From Clostridia bacterium (GTDB lineage: Bacteria > Bacillota > Clostridia > Lachnospirales > Lachnospiraceae), in NCBI GenBank assembly GCA_009929525.1, contig SAAH01000024.1, forward strand, positions 1 to 40,220: a stretch of DNA of 40,220 bases, in the 5' to 3' direction. The translations under genes were made by a program, and so were the position numbers. Below the pieces are notes generated by a model. It worked only from the letters and a program-made list of their open reading frames with translations, made no database searches and was not told the origin of the DNA. Below are positions 24,131-31,639 of this stretch, piece after piece (the first letter of the stretch is position 1; every line of letters starts with the position of its first letter).

Positions 24131-25075
24131 ATGTTTGATGTTACAGCTTTGGGAGAATTACTGATTGATTTTACTCCGTATGGAGATTCTGAAGCAGGAA
24201 TGGCATTATTTGAACAAAATCCTGGCGGAGCACCGGCCAATGTTTTGGCTGCAGTATCCAATCTGGGATTAAAACCTGCATTTATTGGAAAAGTTGGAGA
24301 TGATATGCATGGTGCACTGCTGAAAGACACATTAGATAAGATTGGTGTGGATACATCAGGACTTATGGTAGATCCTAACTTTTTTACCACATTGGCATTT
24401 GTATCATTGAAAAATGGAGAGAGAAGTTTCTCATTTGCAAGAAAACCGGGTGCAGATACTCAGCTTGCCAGTGAAGAAATCAATCTTGATGTTGTGAAGA
24501 ATACGAAGATTTTCCATTGCGGTTCCCTGTCACTGACAGATGAGCCAGCCAGAAGCGCTACATTTTTTGCAGTGAAAGAAGCAAAAGAAGCAGGTGCTAT
24601 AATCTCATATGATCCAAATTATCGTCCGCTCCTGTGGAAAACAGAAGAAGATGCTATCGAAAAGATGCGCTCCATGGTTCCATTTGCGGACATTATGAAG
24701 ATTTCTGATGAAGAGACAAAGCTTCTCAGCGGAAAAGAAGATCCAGTAGAGGCAGCAGAGGAACTTCTGGCACAGGGCGTTTCCTGCGTAGTTGTTACTC
24801 TGGGAAGAGACGGAGCGTTATTAAAGACAAAAGATATCCAGGTACAGGCTAAAGGAAAAGATCGCAAGGCAGTTGATACAACTGGCGCAGGAGATTCTTT
24901 CTGGGGAGGACTGTTATCACGGATTGCTCTGAATAATGTAAAGCCAGGTGAGCTTACAAAAGAGCAGGCAGAAGAATATCTTAATTTTGCCAATGCAGTT
25001 GCAGGCCTCTGTGTTGAGAAACGTGGAGCTATCCCGGCGATGCCGACTCTTGAACAGGTAATGAATGAATTATGA
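24131..25075 (+). CDS. PfkB-family carbohydrate kinase, probable fructokinase
   Basis: Ribokinase-fold sugar kinase. N-terminal ALGELLIDFTPYG and NPGGAPANVLAAVSNLG (sugar-binding GG motif), C-terminal anion-hole/catalytic motif DTTGAGDSFWGGLLSR with the catalytic Asp (about residue 255). 314 aa. Most similar in style to fructokinases, but 2-keto-3-deoxygluconate or other sugars cannot be excluded. Overlaps the radical SAM gene by 4 bp (ATGA), so the following genes are co-transcribed from the promoter at 24041. Confidence 0.88.
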   Translation: MFDVTALGELLIDFTPYGDSEAGMALFEQNPGGAPANVLAAVSNLGLKPAFIGKVGDDMHGALLKDTLDKIGVDTSGLMVDPNFFTTLAFVSLKNGERSFSFARKPGADTQLASEEINLDVVKNTKIFHCGSLSLTDEPARSATFFAVKEAKEAGAIISYDPNYRPLLWKTEEDAIEKMRSMVPFADIMKISDEETKLLSGKEDPVEAAEELLAQGVSCVVVTLGRDGALLKTKDIQVQAKGKDRKAVDTTGAGDSFWGGLLSRIALNNVKPGELTKEQAEEYLNFANAVAGLCVEKRGAIPAMPTLEQVMNEL

Positions 25076-26802
25076 GAATTTTGCTGACAGCGATCAATGC
25101 TAAGTATATCCATTCGAATCTGGCAGTATATAGTCTTGAAGCATATGCTCAGGAATATAAGAAGCATATAGAACTGGCAGAGTTTACGATCAATCAAACT
25201 AAAGACGAAATTTTAAAAGGAATCTTCCGGTGCAAGCCGGAAGTCCTTTGCATTTCCTGCTATATTTGGAATATCTCTCTTGTGAAAGATATCATCAGGG
25301 AGATACACAAGATACTTCCGGACACGGCCATCTGGCTTGGTGGACCGGAAGTTTCCTATGATGCACCGGGAACACTTGAAGAATGCCCGGAAGTAACGGG
25401 GATCATGAAGGGTGAGGGAGAAGAGACTTTTCTGGAACTGGTGCGTTACTATGTGGAGAAGAAGACAAACCTGTCTGAAATGGCGGGGATCACATACAGA
25501 ACATGTACAGAGGGCGATATCCGGATAGTAGAAAATCCATGGAGAGATACCTTGGATCTTAGTACGGTTCCATTTGTATATGCAGATTTGGAAAAATTTG
25601 AAAACAGGATCATCTATTATGAATCGAGCAGAGGTTGTCCGTTTTCCTGCAGCTATTGCTTATCATCCATTGATAAAAAACTGAGATTCAGGAATATAGA
25701 GTTGGTAAAGAAAGAATTACAATTTTTCCTGGACCACAAAGTCTCACAGGTAAAGTTTGTAGACCGGACATTCAACTGTGATCATGAACATGCGATGGCT
25801 ATATGGTCGTATCTGATAGAACATGATAATCAAATTACAAATTTCCATTTTGAAATTGCTGCGGATATTCTCAATGAAGAAGAAATAAGGATGATAGCCG
25901 GCATGCGTCCGGGGATGATCCAGCTTGAGATCGGAGTTCAGTCTACCAATCAGGATACGATCCGGGAGATCCACAGACGGATGGTCTTTGAGCGGGTATC
26001 AGGCATCGTAAGACAGATACAGGAAGGACATAATGTCCATCAGCATCTCGACTTGATCGCGGGGCTTCCATTTGAGGATTATAACTCTTTTTCGAATTCC
26101 TTTAATGATGTCTACAAACTTCGGCCGCAGCAGCTGCAGTTGGGATTTTTGAAGGTCTTGAAGGGGTCTTTTATGCATGAGATGGCAGAGGAATATGGAT
26201 GCCATTATCAGGACAAAGAACCTTATGAAGTATTATTTACGCGCTGGATTTCCTACCAGGATGTATTGCGGTTGAAACAGGTGGAAGAAATGGTGGAAGT
26301 GTATTATAACAGTAATCAGTTTTTGAAGACTCTTCCGGCGATGGAGAAGTTGTTCGAAACGCCATTTCGGTTGTATGAGGCACTTGGGGAATTTTATGAA
26401 AAGAAGGGATATATGGAAATATCCCATACAAGACTGCGCCGCTATGAGATCCTTCTGGAATTTTTGATGGATAAGGATCCGGAACATATGGATATGTATC
26501 AGGAACTTATGATATATGACCTGTATTCCAGAGAAAATATGAAGAGCCGTCCGGCATGGGCTGGGGATCTTACACAATATAAGAGAATGTTTCGGGAATT
26601 TTATCAGACAGAGATGAGAGAACATCATTTTCTTGAAGGTTACGAAATGTATGACGAAAGGCAGCTTGGGAAGATGACTCATCTGGAAATCATGCATTAT
26701 CATCCGGATACTTTGGAAAAGGGTGAATATGCATTCCTGTTTGATTATCAAAAGAGAGATGTGCTGACTTATGGAGCCTTAGCACAGGAGGTTGAAGTGT
26801 GA
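25072..26802 (+). CDS. B12-binding-domain radical SAM protein
   Basis: 576 aa. N-terminal ~140 residues form a B12-binding-like Rossmann domain (LGGPEVSYDAPGTLEE, MKGEGEETF), then the radical SAM core with C189-x3-C193-x2-C196 (SRGCPFSCSYC) binding the 4Fe-4S cluster, and LEIGVQSTNQDTIREIHR typical of the TIM barrel. The C-terminal ~180 residues look like the DUF4080-type extension common to this group, whose reaction is unknown. No cobalamin-anchoring DxHxxG is seen, so B12 binding may be vestigial. Start and stop both overlap neighbours by 4 bp, indicating tight translational coupling. Confidence 0.88.
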   Translation: MRILLTAINAKYIHSNLAVYSLEAYAQEYKKHIELAEFTINQTKDEILKGIFRCKPEVLCISCYIWNISLVKDIIREIHKILPDTAIWLGGPEVSYDAPGTLEECPEVTGIMKGEGEETFLELVRYYVEKKTNLSEMAGITYRTCTEGDIRIVENPWRDTLDLSTVPFVYADLEKFENRIIYYESSRGCPFSCSYCLSSIDKKLRFRNIELVKKELQFFLDHKVSQVKFVDRTFNCDHEHAMAIWSYLIEHDNQITNFHFEIAADILNEEEIRMIAGMRPGMIQLEIGVQSTNQDTIREIHRRMVFERVSGIVRQIQEGHNVHQHLDLIAGLPFEDYNSFSNSFNDVYKLRPQQLQLGFLKVLKGSFMHEMAEEYGCHYQDKEPYEVLFTRWISYQDVLRLKQVEEMVEVYYNSNQFLKTLPAMEKLFETPFRLYEALGEFYEKKGYMEISHTRLRRYEILLEFLMDKDPEHMDMYQELMIYDLYSRENMKSRPAWAGDLTQYKRMFREFYQTEMREHHFLEGYEMYDERQLGKMTHLEIMHYHPDTLEKGEYAFLFDYQKRDVLTYGALAQEVEV

Positions 26803-27533
26803 ACGAAAGATTAAGCGGGGGTTTGGACAGTTATGTGGTGGTGGATCTTGAGACCACGGGGCTGCAGCCGTCCAAAGACCGTATTATAGAGATTGGTGCT
26901 GTGAAGGTGGAAGGCGGAAAACCGGTAGATACGTTTTGTACTTTTGCAGATCCTAAGATGGTGATTCCATCTAACATACAGGCACTTACAGGGATTACCC
27001 AGGACATGGTCGCGGGAGAGAAGACTCCGGACCAGGCGGTGAAGGAATTCATAGAGTTTTGTGGAAATATGGATCTGATGGGTCATAATCTGATATTTGA
27101 TTACAGCTTTTTGAAACATCAGGCAGTGAATCAAAAGATGAAATTTGAAAAAAATGGAATCGATACATTAAAGATTGCCAGGATTGTCATGCCGGAACTC
27201 GAAAGCCGCAGCTTGACCAGCTTGTGTGAATATTTCAGCATTGACAGAAAACATGCACACAGGGCATATCATGATGCCCTGGCAACGCATGAAGTATACG
27301 TGGAACTGCAAAAAAAAGCAGATGAAGAGCAGGAAGGGTTATTTCTCCCCAAACCACTGATTTATAAGGTGAAACGTCAGGGACCGATCACTCCGGCGCA
27401 AAAAGCGTACTTGAATGATTTGGTAAAATATCATAGAATAGAACTGAACGTTTCTATTGACAGCCTGACGAAAAGTGAGGCATCACGAAAAATCGACAAT
27501 ATAATTTCTGAATATGGAAGAATCACGAGGTGA
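26799..27533 (+). CDS. DnaQ-like 3'-5' exonuclease (DEDDh family)
   Basis: Metal-dependent exonuclease resembling the PolC/epsilon proofreading domain. The DEDD motifs are visible: VVVDLETTGLQP (ExoI), GHNLIFDYSFL (ExoII) and HRAYHDALATHEVY (ExoIII, DEDDh type). 244 aa: exonuclease domain about 10-175 plus a C-terminal basic segment (GPITPAQKAYLNDLVKYH). GTG start at 26799 overlapping the radical SAM stop, with AGGAGG at 26786-26791. Stand-alone, so either a repair/RNA-trimming nuclease or a polymerase accessory. Confidence 0.9.
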   Translation: MNERLSGGLDSYVVVDLETTGLQPSKDRIIEIGAVKVEGGKPVDTFCTFADPKMVIPSNIQALTGITQDMVAGEKTPDQAVKEFIEFCGNMDLMGHNLIFDYSFLKHQAVNQKMKFEKNGIDTLKIARIVMPELESRSLTSLCEYFSIDRKHAHRAYHDALATHEVYVELQKKADEEQEGLFLPKPLIYKVKRQGPITPAQKAYLNDLVKYHRIELNVSIDSLTKSEASRKIDNIISEYGRITR

Positions 27534-27538
27534 GATTC

Positions 27539-27637
27539 ATGTGGACAAAAAAAGGTAAACGGATTGTTGCAGCAGCAATAGCTATTATTATGGTATTAGC
27601 CATGGTAGTGCCTATGGCACTTGATATGCTGGTATAA
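27539..27637 (+). CDS. 32-aa single-pass membrane peptide
   Basis: ATG 27539 to TAA 27635-27637 encodes MWTKKGKRIVAAAIAIIMVL followed by AMVVPMALDMLV. A short basic N-terminus is followed by one hydrophobic helix, so it is either a small membrane protein or a signal-anchor-like peptide. AGGTGA (27528-27533) is a plausible ribosome site, and it starts 5 bp after the exonuclease stop and ends 23 bp before the VanW start, fitting an operon member. I do not recognise a named family; the function is unknown. Confidence 0.65.
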   Translation: MWTKKGKRIVAAAIAIIMVLAMVVPMALDMLV

Positions 27638-27660
27638 GAGCATCGAAAGAGGCGAAATAT

Positions 27661-29273
27661 ATGATAAAAAAAAAATACTCGCTGTTGTTACGGGAATCAG
27701 CCTGTTGTTTGGTCTTCCGTCCATGACTTGGGCGCAGGAGGAACTTCCAGCGGCAGATACGGTGGAAACAGCAGAAGAAAGCACCTCTGACGAGTCATCT
27801 GGGGATACAGGAGTGATCAGTATTGAAATGGATGAATCAGATGCCGAAGCAGCAGATGCTGAAGAAAATGAGCAGGCAGGATCCGGATCAGTGGATCTTG
27901 ATACAGGAACTTCCGCCAATGCTATTTTGTCAGATAAAACTGTACTGGATCAGATATATCTGGAAAGTGTGGCACTTTCGGGGCTGAATGCTCAGGATGC
28001 ACTTACAGCAGTCGAGAATAGAATAGAAGAGATCACTGGGTATAAGATCATGCTTCATATGGATGATCAGGTGGTTGGAGTGTCTGCAAAGGAACTTGGT
28101 GTTTCAGGAAAGAACCAGCAGACGATTTCCCATGCAGTCCAGATCGGGCAGGCGGGAAATGTGATCAAGAGATACAAAGTGAAAAAGGATCTGGAAGAAA
28201 ATCCTATACAGTTATCTATGCAGTATCAGGTCGATGCCGGTGTACTGCAGGCAGCCATTGAACAGTATTGCCTGCCGCTTAACAGGGAGGCAGTTGATTA
28301 CAGCCTGATCCGGGAGAATGGTGAATTTCAGGTGGTCAATGGTCAGAGGGGAGTTACTCTTAAAGAGGAAGAGTCCGTTCAGCTTGCACTGGATTATCTA
28401 ACCAATGTATGGAAAGACGGTCAGGGCGATCTGGAACTTGCTGTTGAACTTAGTGAACCGCGAGGCTCGGTAGAAGAACTTCAGACCGTCTCGGACGTTT
28501 TGGGACAGGGCAGTACAGACTATTCTGCCAGCAGTGCTGCCAGAAGACAGAATATAGAAAATGGAACACAGAAGTTAAATGGAAAAGTTTTGTATCCTGG
28601 CGACAGTATATCCGTCTGCAATACTATGATGCCATTTTCAGAGGAAAATGGCTACGAACTGGCCCCATCCTATGCGAATGGCACAGTAGTTGAATCTTTT
28701 GGAGGCGGCATATGCCAGGTATCGACTACACTTTACCTTGCTGTATTGCGGTCTGAACTGGAAGTGACAGAGCGTCATAATCATTCGATGATCGTAACAT
28801 ATGTTAAGCCGTCTATGGATGCGGCTATTGCAGAAGGTTCAAAGGATTTTCAGTTTGTAAATAATCTGGAGACACCTATCTATATCGAAGGATACGCAGG
28901 CGGGGGAAGCCTTGGATTTGTAATTTACGGACAGGAATATCGTGCCGAAGACCGGACCGTTGCTTTTGAGAGTGAAACACTTGAGACGATAGATCCAACG
29001 ACAGAGCTGGTTGCTGATACAGAAAAGAATCTTGGAAGTATCGAGCAGACGCAGGGGTCCCATGTGGGATATGTTGCGAAGCTGTGGAAGGTAGTAACTG
29101 AAAATGGTCAGGAGACCCGAGAAGAAGTGAATAACAGTAACTATCAGATGTCACCAAATAAGTACAAGGTTGGAGTAAAAACCAGCAGTACAGAGGCATC
29201 CAGTGCAATTTATACGGCGATTGGGACGAATGATCTGAATCAGGTATATATAGTTTTGAACCAATATACATAA
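27661..29273 (+). CDS. VanW-family exported protein, start out of frame across an A10 tract
   Basis: Cell-envelope protein of unknown role, common in spore-forming Firmicutes. Domains: signal-peptide region ILAVVTGISLLFGLPSMTWA, an acidic Ser/Glu-rich linker, a peptidoglycan-binding-4-like region (about residues 100-260), the VanW core (DSISVCNTMMPF, then ESFGGGICQVSTTLYLAVLRSELEVTERHNHS) and a C-terminal G5-like domain (about 430-500). The natural start ATG 27661 (after AAAGAGGCG) reads M-I-K-K-K and then ten A (27666-27675) throw it into another frame, ending at TGA after 21 codons; eleven A would give M-I-K-K-K-I-L-A, a normal signal peptide. The only in-frame ATG, 27621, lies inside the preceding small gene and lacks a ribosome site. 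Sequence error, slippage or phase variation are all possible. Confidence 0.85.
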
Positions 29274-29308
29274 AGTAAGAGTCAAAAATTTTTTCATAGT
29301 TGGAATTT

Positions 29309-29348
29309 GATCATGCAACTCATGGATTTACTCATGAGCTGCATGATC
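29309..29348 (+). repeat. Long imperfect hairpin after the VanW gene, possible terminator
   Basis: GATCATGCA (29309-29317) pairs with TGCATGATC (29340-29348), then an A/C mismatch, then CTCATG/CATGAG around an 8-nt loop. Only three T follow, so termination would be weak. The remainder of this 154-bp gap shows no convincing promoter. Confidence 0.55.
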
Positions 29349-29427
29349 TTTGAACTTCACATCATGTAGATAGAAATATATAACATAATTTATATGGATC
29401 CAGAATAGTCAGAGTGGAGAAGAGAAG

Positions 29428-30414
29428 ATGAAGATAGGTAAATTGCCAGAGAACGTATTGATTCGTTCGGTGTTAAGACAGGTAAAACATAGAAGAGAAG
29501 AAGTGTTGGTGGGACCGGCGGTAGGACAGGATTGTGCAGCACTCGTGATCGAACCCGATGAGGCACTGGTGATGTCTTCAGATCCGATCACAGGAACTGT
29601 AAAGGATCTCGGAAGCCATAGTATCCATATTACGGCAAATGATCTTGCTGCGGCAGGTGCAGAGCCAATAGGCGTTATGATGACGCTGATGATCCCGGAT
29701 ACAGTGGAGGAACCCGAGATAAGAGAAATCGTTCAGGATGTGGAGCGGGCGTGTGCGCAATTGGACATGGAGGTCATGGGAGGTCATACAGAGGTTACCA
29801 ATGTAGTCCGCCAGCCGCTGATTTCTATCACAGGCGTAGGAAAAATCAAAAAATCCAGACTTACAACAGTCACTCAGATTCAGCCGGATCAAGATATCGT
29901 AGTAACAAAATGGATCGGTCTGGAAGCTTCCACGATTCTTGCAAAAGAGCGGGAAGCAGAATTACGCAGACGTTTTCCGGCAGGGATCGTAGATACTGCG
30001 ATGAGCTTTGATCAGTTATTGTCAGTCATCCCGGAATCAAAGATTGCTGTGGAACACGGCGTTACAGCCATGCATGACATTACTGAGGGAGGCGTATTTG
30101 GCGCTCTCTGGGAGATGGCAAATGGTGCAGGCCTGGGTCTGGAGGTGGACATATCGAAGATTCCGATCCGCCAGGAGACAGTGGAGATCTGTGAATACTT
30201 TGGGGTAAATCCATACCAGATCATGTCCAGTGGGTCCATGATGATAGCCACAGATGAGGGCTATGAACTGGTCAGAAAGTTGGAGAAGGCGGGCATACAT
30301 GCCGCTGTAGTTGGACGGACCAATAGTTCAAATGACCGCATTCTTAGAAATGGAGAGGAAGTCCGGTATCTGGATAAACCTCAGCCTGATGAATTATATA
30401 AAGTATTGGGATAA
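29428..30414 (+). CDS. AIR synthase-related protein (HypE/PurM superfamily), orphan
   Basis: 328-aa ATP-dependent enzyme of the PurM/HypE/SelD/ThiL superfamily. Motifs: VGPAVGQDCAAL and MSSDPITG near the N-terminus, HITANDLAAAGAEPIG, MEVMGGHTEVT, and HDITEGGVFGALWEM in the C-terminal lobe. It differs from HypE because the C-terminal Cys (PRIC tail) is absent; it ends in YKVLG. No hydrogenase genes nearby, so HypE function is unlikely, and PurM is normally in a pur operon. Reaction unknown. Weak GGAGAAGAGAAG site before ATG 29428. Confidence 0.82.
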   Translation: MKIGKLPENVLIRSVLRQVKHRREEVLVGPAVGQDCAALVIEPDEALVMSSDPITGTVKDLGSHSIHITANDLAAAGAEPIGVMMTLMIPDTVEEPEIREIVQDVERACAQLDMEVMGGHTEVTNVVRQPLISITGVGKIKKSRLTTVTQIQPDQDIVVTKWIGLEASTILAKEREAELRRRFPAGIVDTAMSFDQLLSVIPESKIAVEHGVTAMHDITEGGVFGALWEMANGAGLGLEVDISKIPIRQETVEICEYFGVNPYQIMSSGSMMIATDEGYELVRKLEKAGIHAAVVGRTNSSNDRILRNGEEVRYLDKPQPDELYKVLG

Positions 30415-30468
30415 ACCAGACAAAAGCCAAGCAATCATATATAATCGGGAAGCTTGAAAGGGGAAAAA

Positions 30469-30969
30469 ATGGCAAGATTAAATATTGTACTTTACGAGCC
30501 AGAGATACCAGCTAATACTGGTAATATAGGAAGAACCTGTGTTGCAACAGGTACAAGACTGCATCTGATAGAGCCGTTGGGATTTCGTCTGAATGAAAAA
30601 TCTATAAAACGTGCAGGAATGGATTACTGGGAAAAGCTTGATGTAACGAGATACATTGACTATCAAGACTTTCTCACTCAGAACCCGGGAGCAAAAATCT
30701 ACATGGCATCAACGAAAGCTCCTAGAACCTACACTGAGGTAAACTACGAAGAAGACTGCTACATCATGTTCGGAAAAGAAAGTGCAGGAATCCCAGAAGA
30801 AATTCTTCTGAAAAATCAGGAAACCGCTGTCCGTATTCCTATGATGAACGATATCCGCTCCCTGAACCTGGGCAACTCTGTAGCCATTGTACTCTACGAA
30901 GCTCTCCGTCAGCATCAATTTGATCATATGCAGTTGGAGGGACATCTGACAAAATATGATTGGAAATAA
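30469..30969 (+). CDS. trmL: tRNA (cytidine/uridine(34)-2'-O)-methyltransferase
   Basis: SPOUT-fold methyltransferase that modifies the wobble nucleotide of certain tRNA-Leu species. Family motifs: EPEIPANTGNIGRTCVATG (motif 1), IMFGKESAGIPEEIL (motif 2) and RSLNLGNSVAIVLYEALRQ (motif 3, knot). 166 aa. ATG 30469 follows GAAAGGGGA (30456-30464); TTG 30454 upstream covers that site. A TATAAT at 30440-30445 could be a -10 box but no -35 is seen. Convergent with the kinase gene across the structured elements. Confidence 0.93.
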   Translation: MARLNIVLYEPEIPANTGNIGRTCVATGTRLHLIEPLGFRLNEKSIKRAGMDYWEKLDVTRYIDYQDFLTQNPGAKIYMASTKAPRTYTEVNYEEDCYIMFGKESAGIPEEILLKNQETAVRIPMMNDIRSLNLGNSVAIVLYEALRQHQFDHMQLEGHLTKYDWK

Positions 30970-30984
30970 GATAGTGAATAGGAC

Positions 30985-31265
30985 GCCAGTCATCGGCCTC
31001 CTTCCGGTGGCACCGGGGTGGGAGGGGATTGACAGGGGGATTCGCTGCAAAAAGCTAAGGGTGAGAAAGACAACTTATACTGGAATCGGTCACATTCAGG
31101 GCGTATGCTTGATGCATACCCCCTTCAGGTGCCCTTGATGTGTGCTTCGGTGAGCACACATCATCCAGTCTAAGTTGTCTTTCTCACCCTAAGCTTTTGG
31201 TCAGCTCACCCCCAATGCCAATCCCCTCCCACCCCGGTGCCACCGGAAGGAGACCGACGCCTGGC
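30985..31265 (-). ncRNA. Structured element A: long stem with two-hairpin core (minus orientation)
   Basis: A 281-nt near-palindromic unit in the gap after trmL. Outer stem: 30998-31031 pairs perfectly over 34 bp with 31219-31252, and extends with mismatches to 30985/31265. Next GGGGG (31035-31039) pairs with CCCCC (31209-31213). An internal loop holds TGAGCTGA and CAGCGAA (minus-strand sense; 31201-31208 and 31041-31047). Inner stem 31050-31084 pairs with 31164-31198 with two mismatches. The tip has two hairpins: 31136-31146/31153-31163 and one around GTATGC/GCATAC (31103-31119). Two outer-stem mismatches become G-U pairs only when read from the minus strand, hence the assigned strand. Could be RNA, a cruciform or a bidirectional terminator; no known family recognised. 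Confidence 0.7.
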
Positions 31266-31291
31266 TGGATATTCAGAAAGGGAGGAAAAGC

Positions 31292-31414
31292 ATGTTATTG
31301 ATCTTCCACACAATAAAACAAGAGATCCCCAAAAAAAATAAGCCAACCAACAGCAATCGGCGCCAGCCGGAGCGTAAGCACTGCCGGGACAGATTGGTAT
31401 CAGACTTGAGCTGA
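31292..31414 (+). CDS. Possible 40-aa ORF between and into the structured elements
   Basis: ATG 31292 has a good GGAGG (31281-31285) 6 nt before it and reads MLLIFHTIKQEIPKKNKPTN..., ending at TGA 31412-31414, with the last 20 codons inside the left arm of element B. Basic, no domain seen. It may be chance; the ribosome site is the only real support. Confidence 0.2.
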   Translation: MLLIFHTIKQEIPKKNKPTNSNRRQPERKHCRDRLVSDLS

Positions 31415-31624
31415 TGAAAATCTCAGCGCGGAAAAGGCAGCGGATCCAGGATGATATGTGCTCTCCAAAGCACATATCAAAGCCACCTGAGGTGCGTATG
31501 CATCAGCATACGTGCCGAATGTGGCTGATTCCTGGATCCGCTGCCTTTTCCACGCCTAGATTTTCACAGCGAAAGGCTTACCAATCTGTCCCGGCAGTGC
31601 TTACGCTCCGGCTGGTGTCGATTG
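31354..31624 (+). ncRNA. Structured element B: inverted copy of element A (plus orientation)
   Basis: 271 nt. Outer stem 31354-31399 pairs with 31579-31624 over 46 bp with only two G-U pairs. The internal loop carries TGAGCTGA (31407-31414) facing CAGCGAA (31567-31573), the same two motifs as element A. Then TGAAAATCT/AGATTTTCA (31415-31423/31558-31566) and a 22-bp perfect inner stem 31430-31451/31530-31551. The tip has hairpin 31452-31462/31469-31479 and a second made of AGCCAC/GTGGCT plus an 11-bp stem 31491-31501/31506-31516. The 78-nt tip is about 80% identical to the reverse complement of element A's tip, whereas the outer arms are different sequences. G-U pairs favour the plus strand. 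Confidence 0.7.
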
Positions 31625-31639
31625 CGTCCCCCTCCCCCC

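Noticed and set aside
30985-31624. Retron, group II intron or insertion-sequence interpretation of the structured elements
   Set aside because: No reverse transcriptase or transposase frame, no intron domain V-like hairpin recognised, and no target-site duplication could be defined around either unit.
30985-31624. Ordinary terminators for trmL and the kinase gene
   Set aside because: Neither unit ends in a T-run in either direction, and the stems are many times longer than a terminator needs; incidental transcription blocking remains possible.
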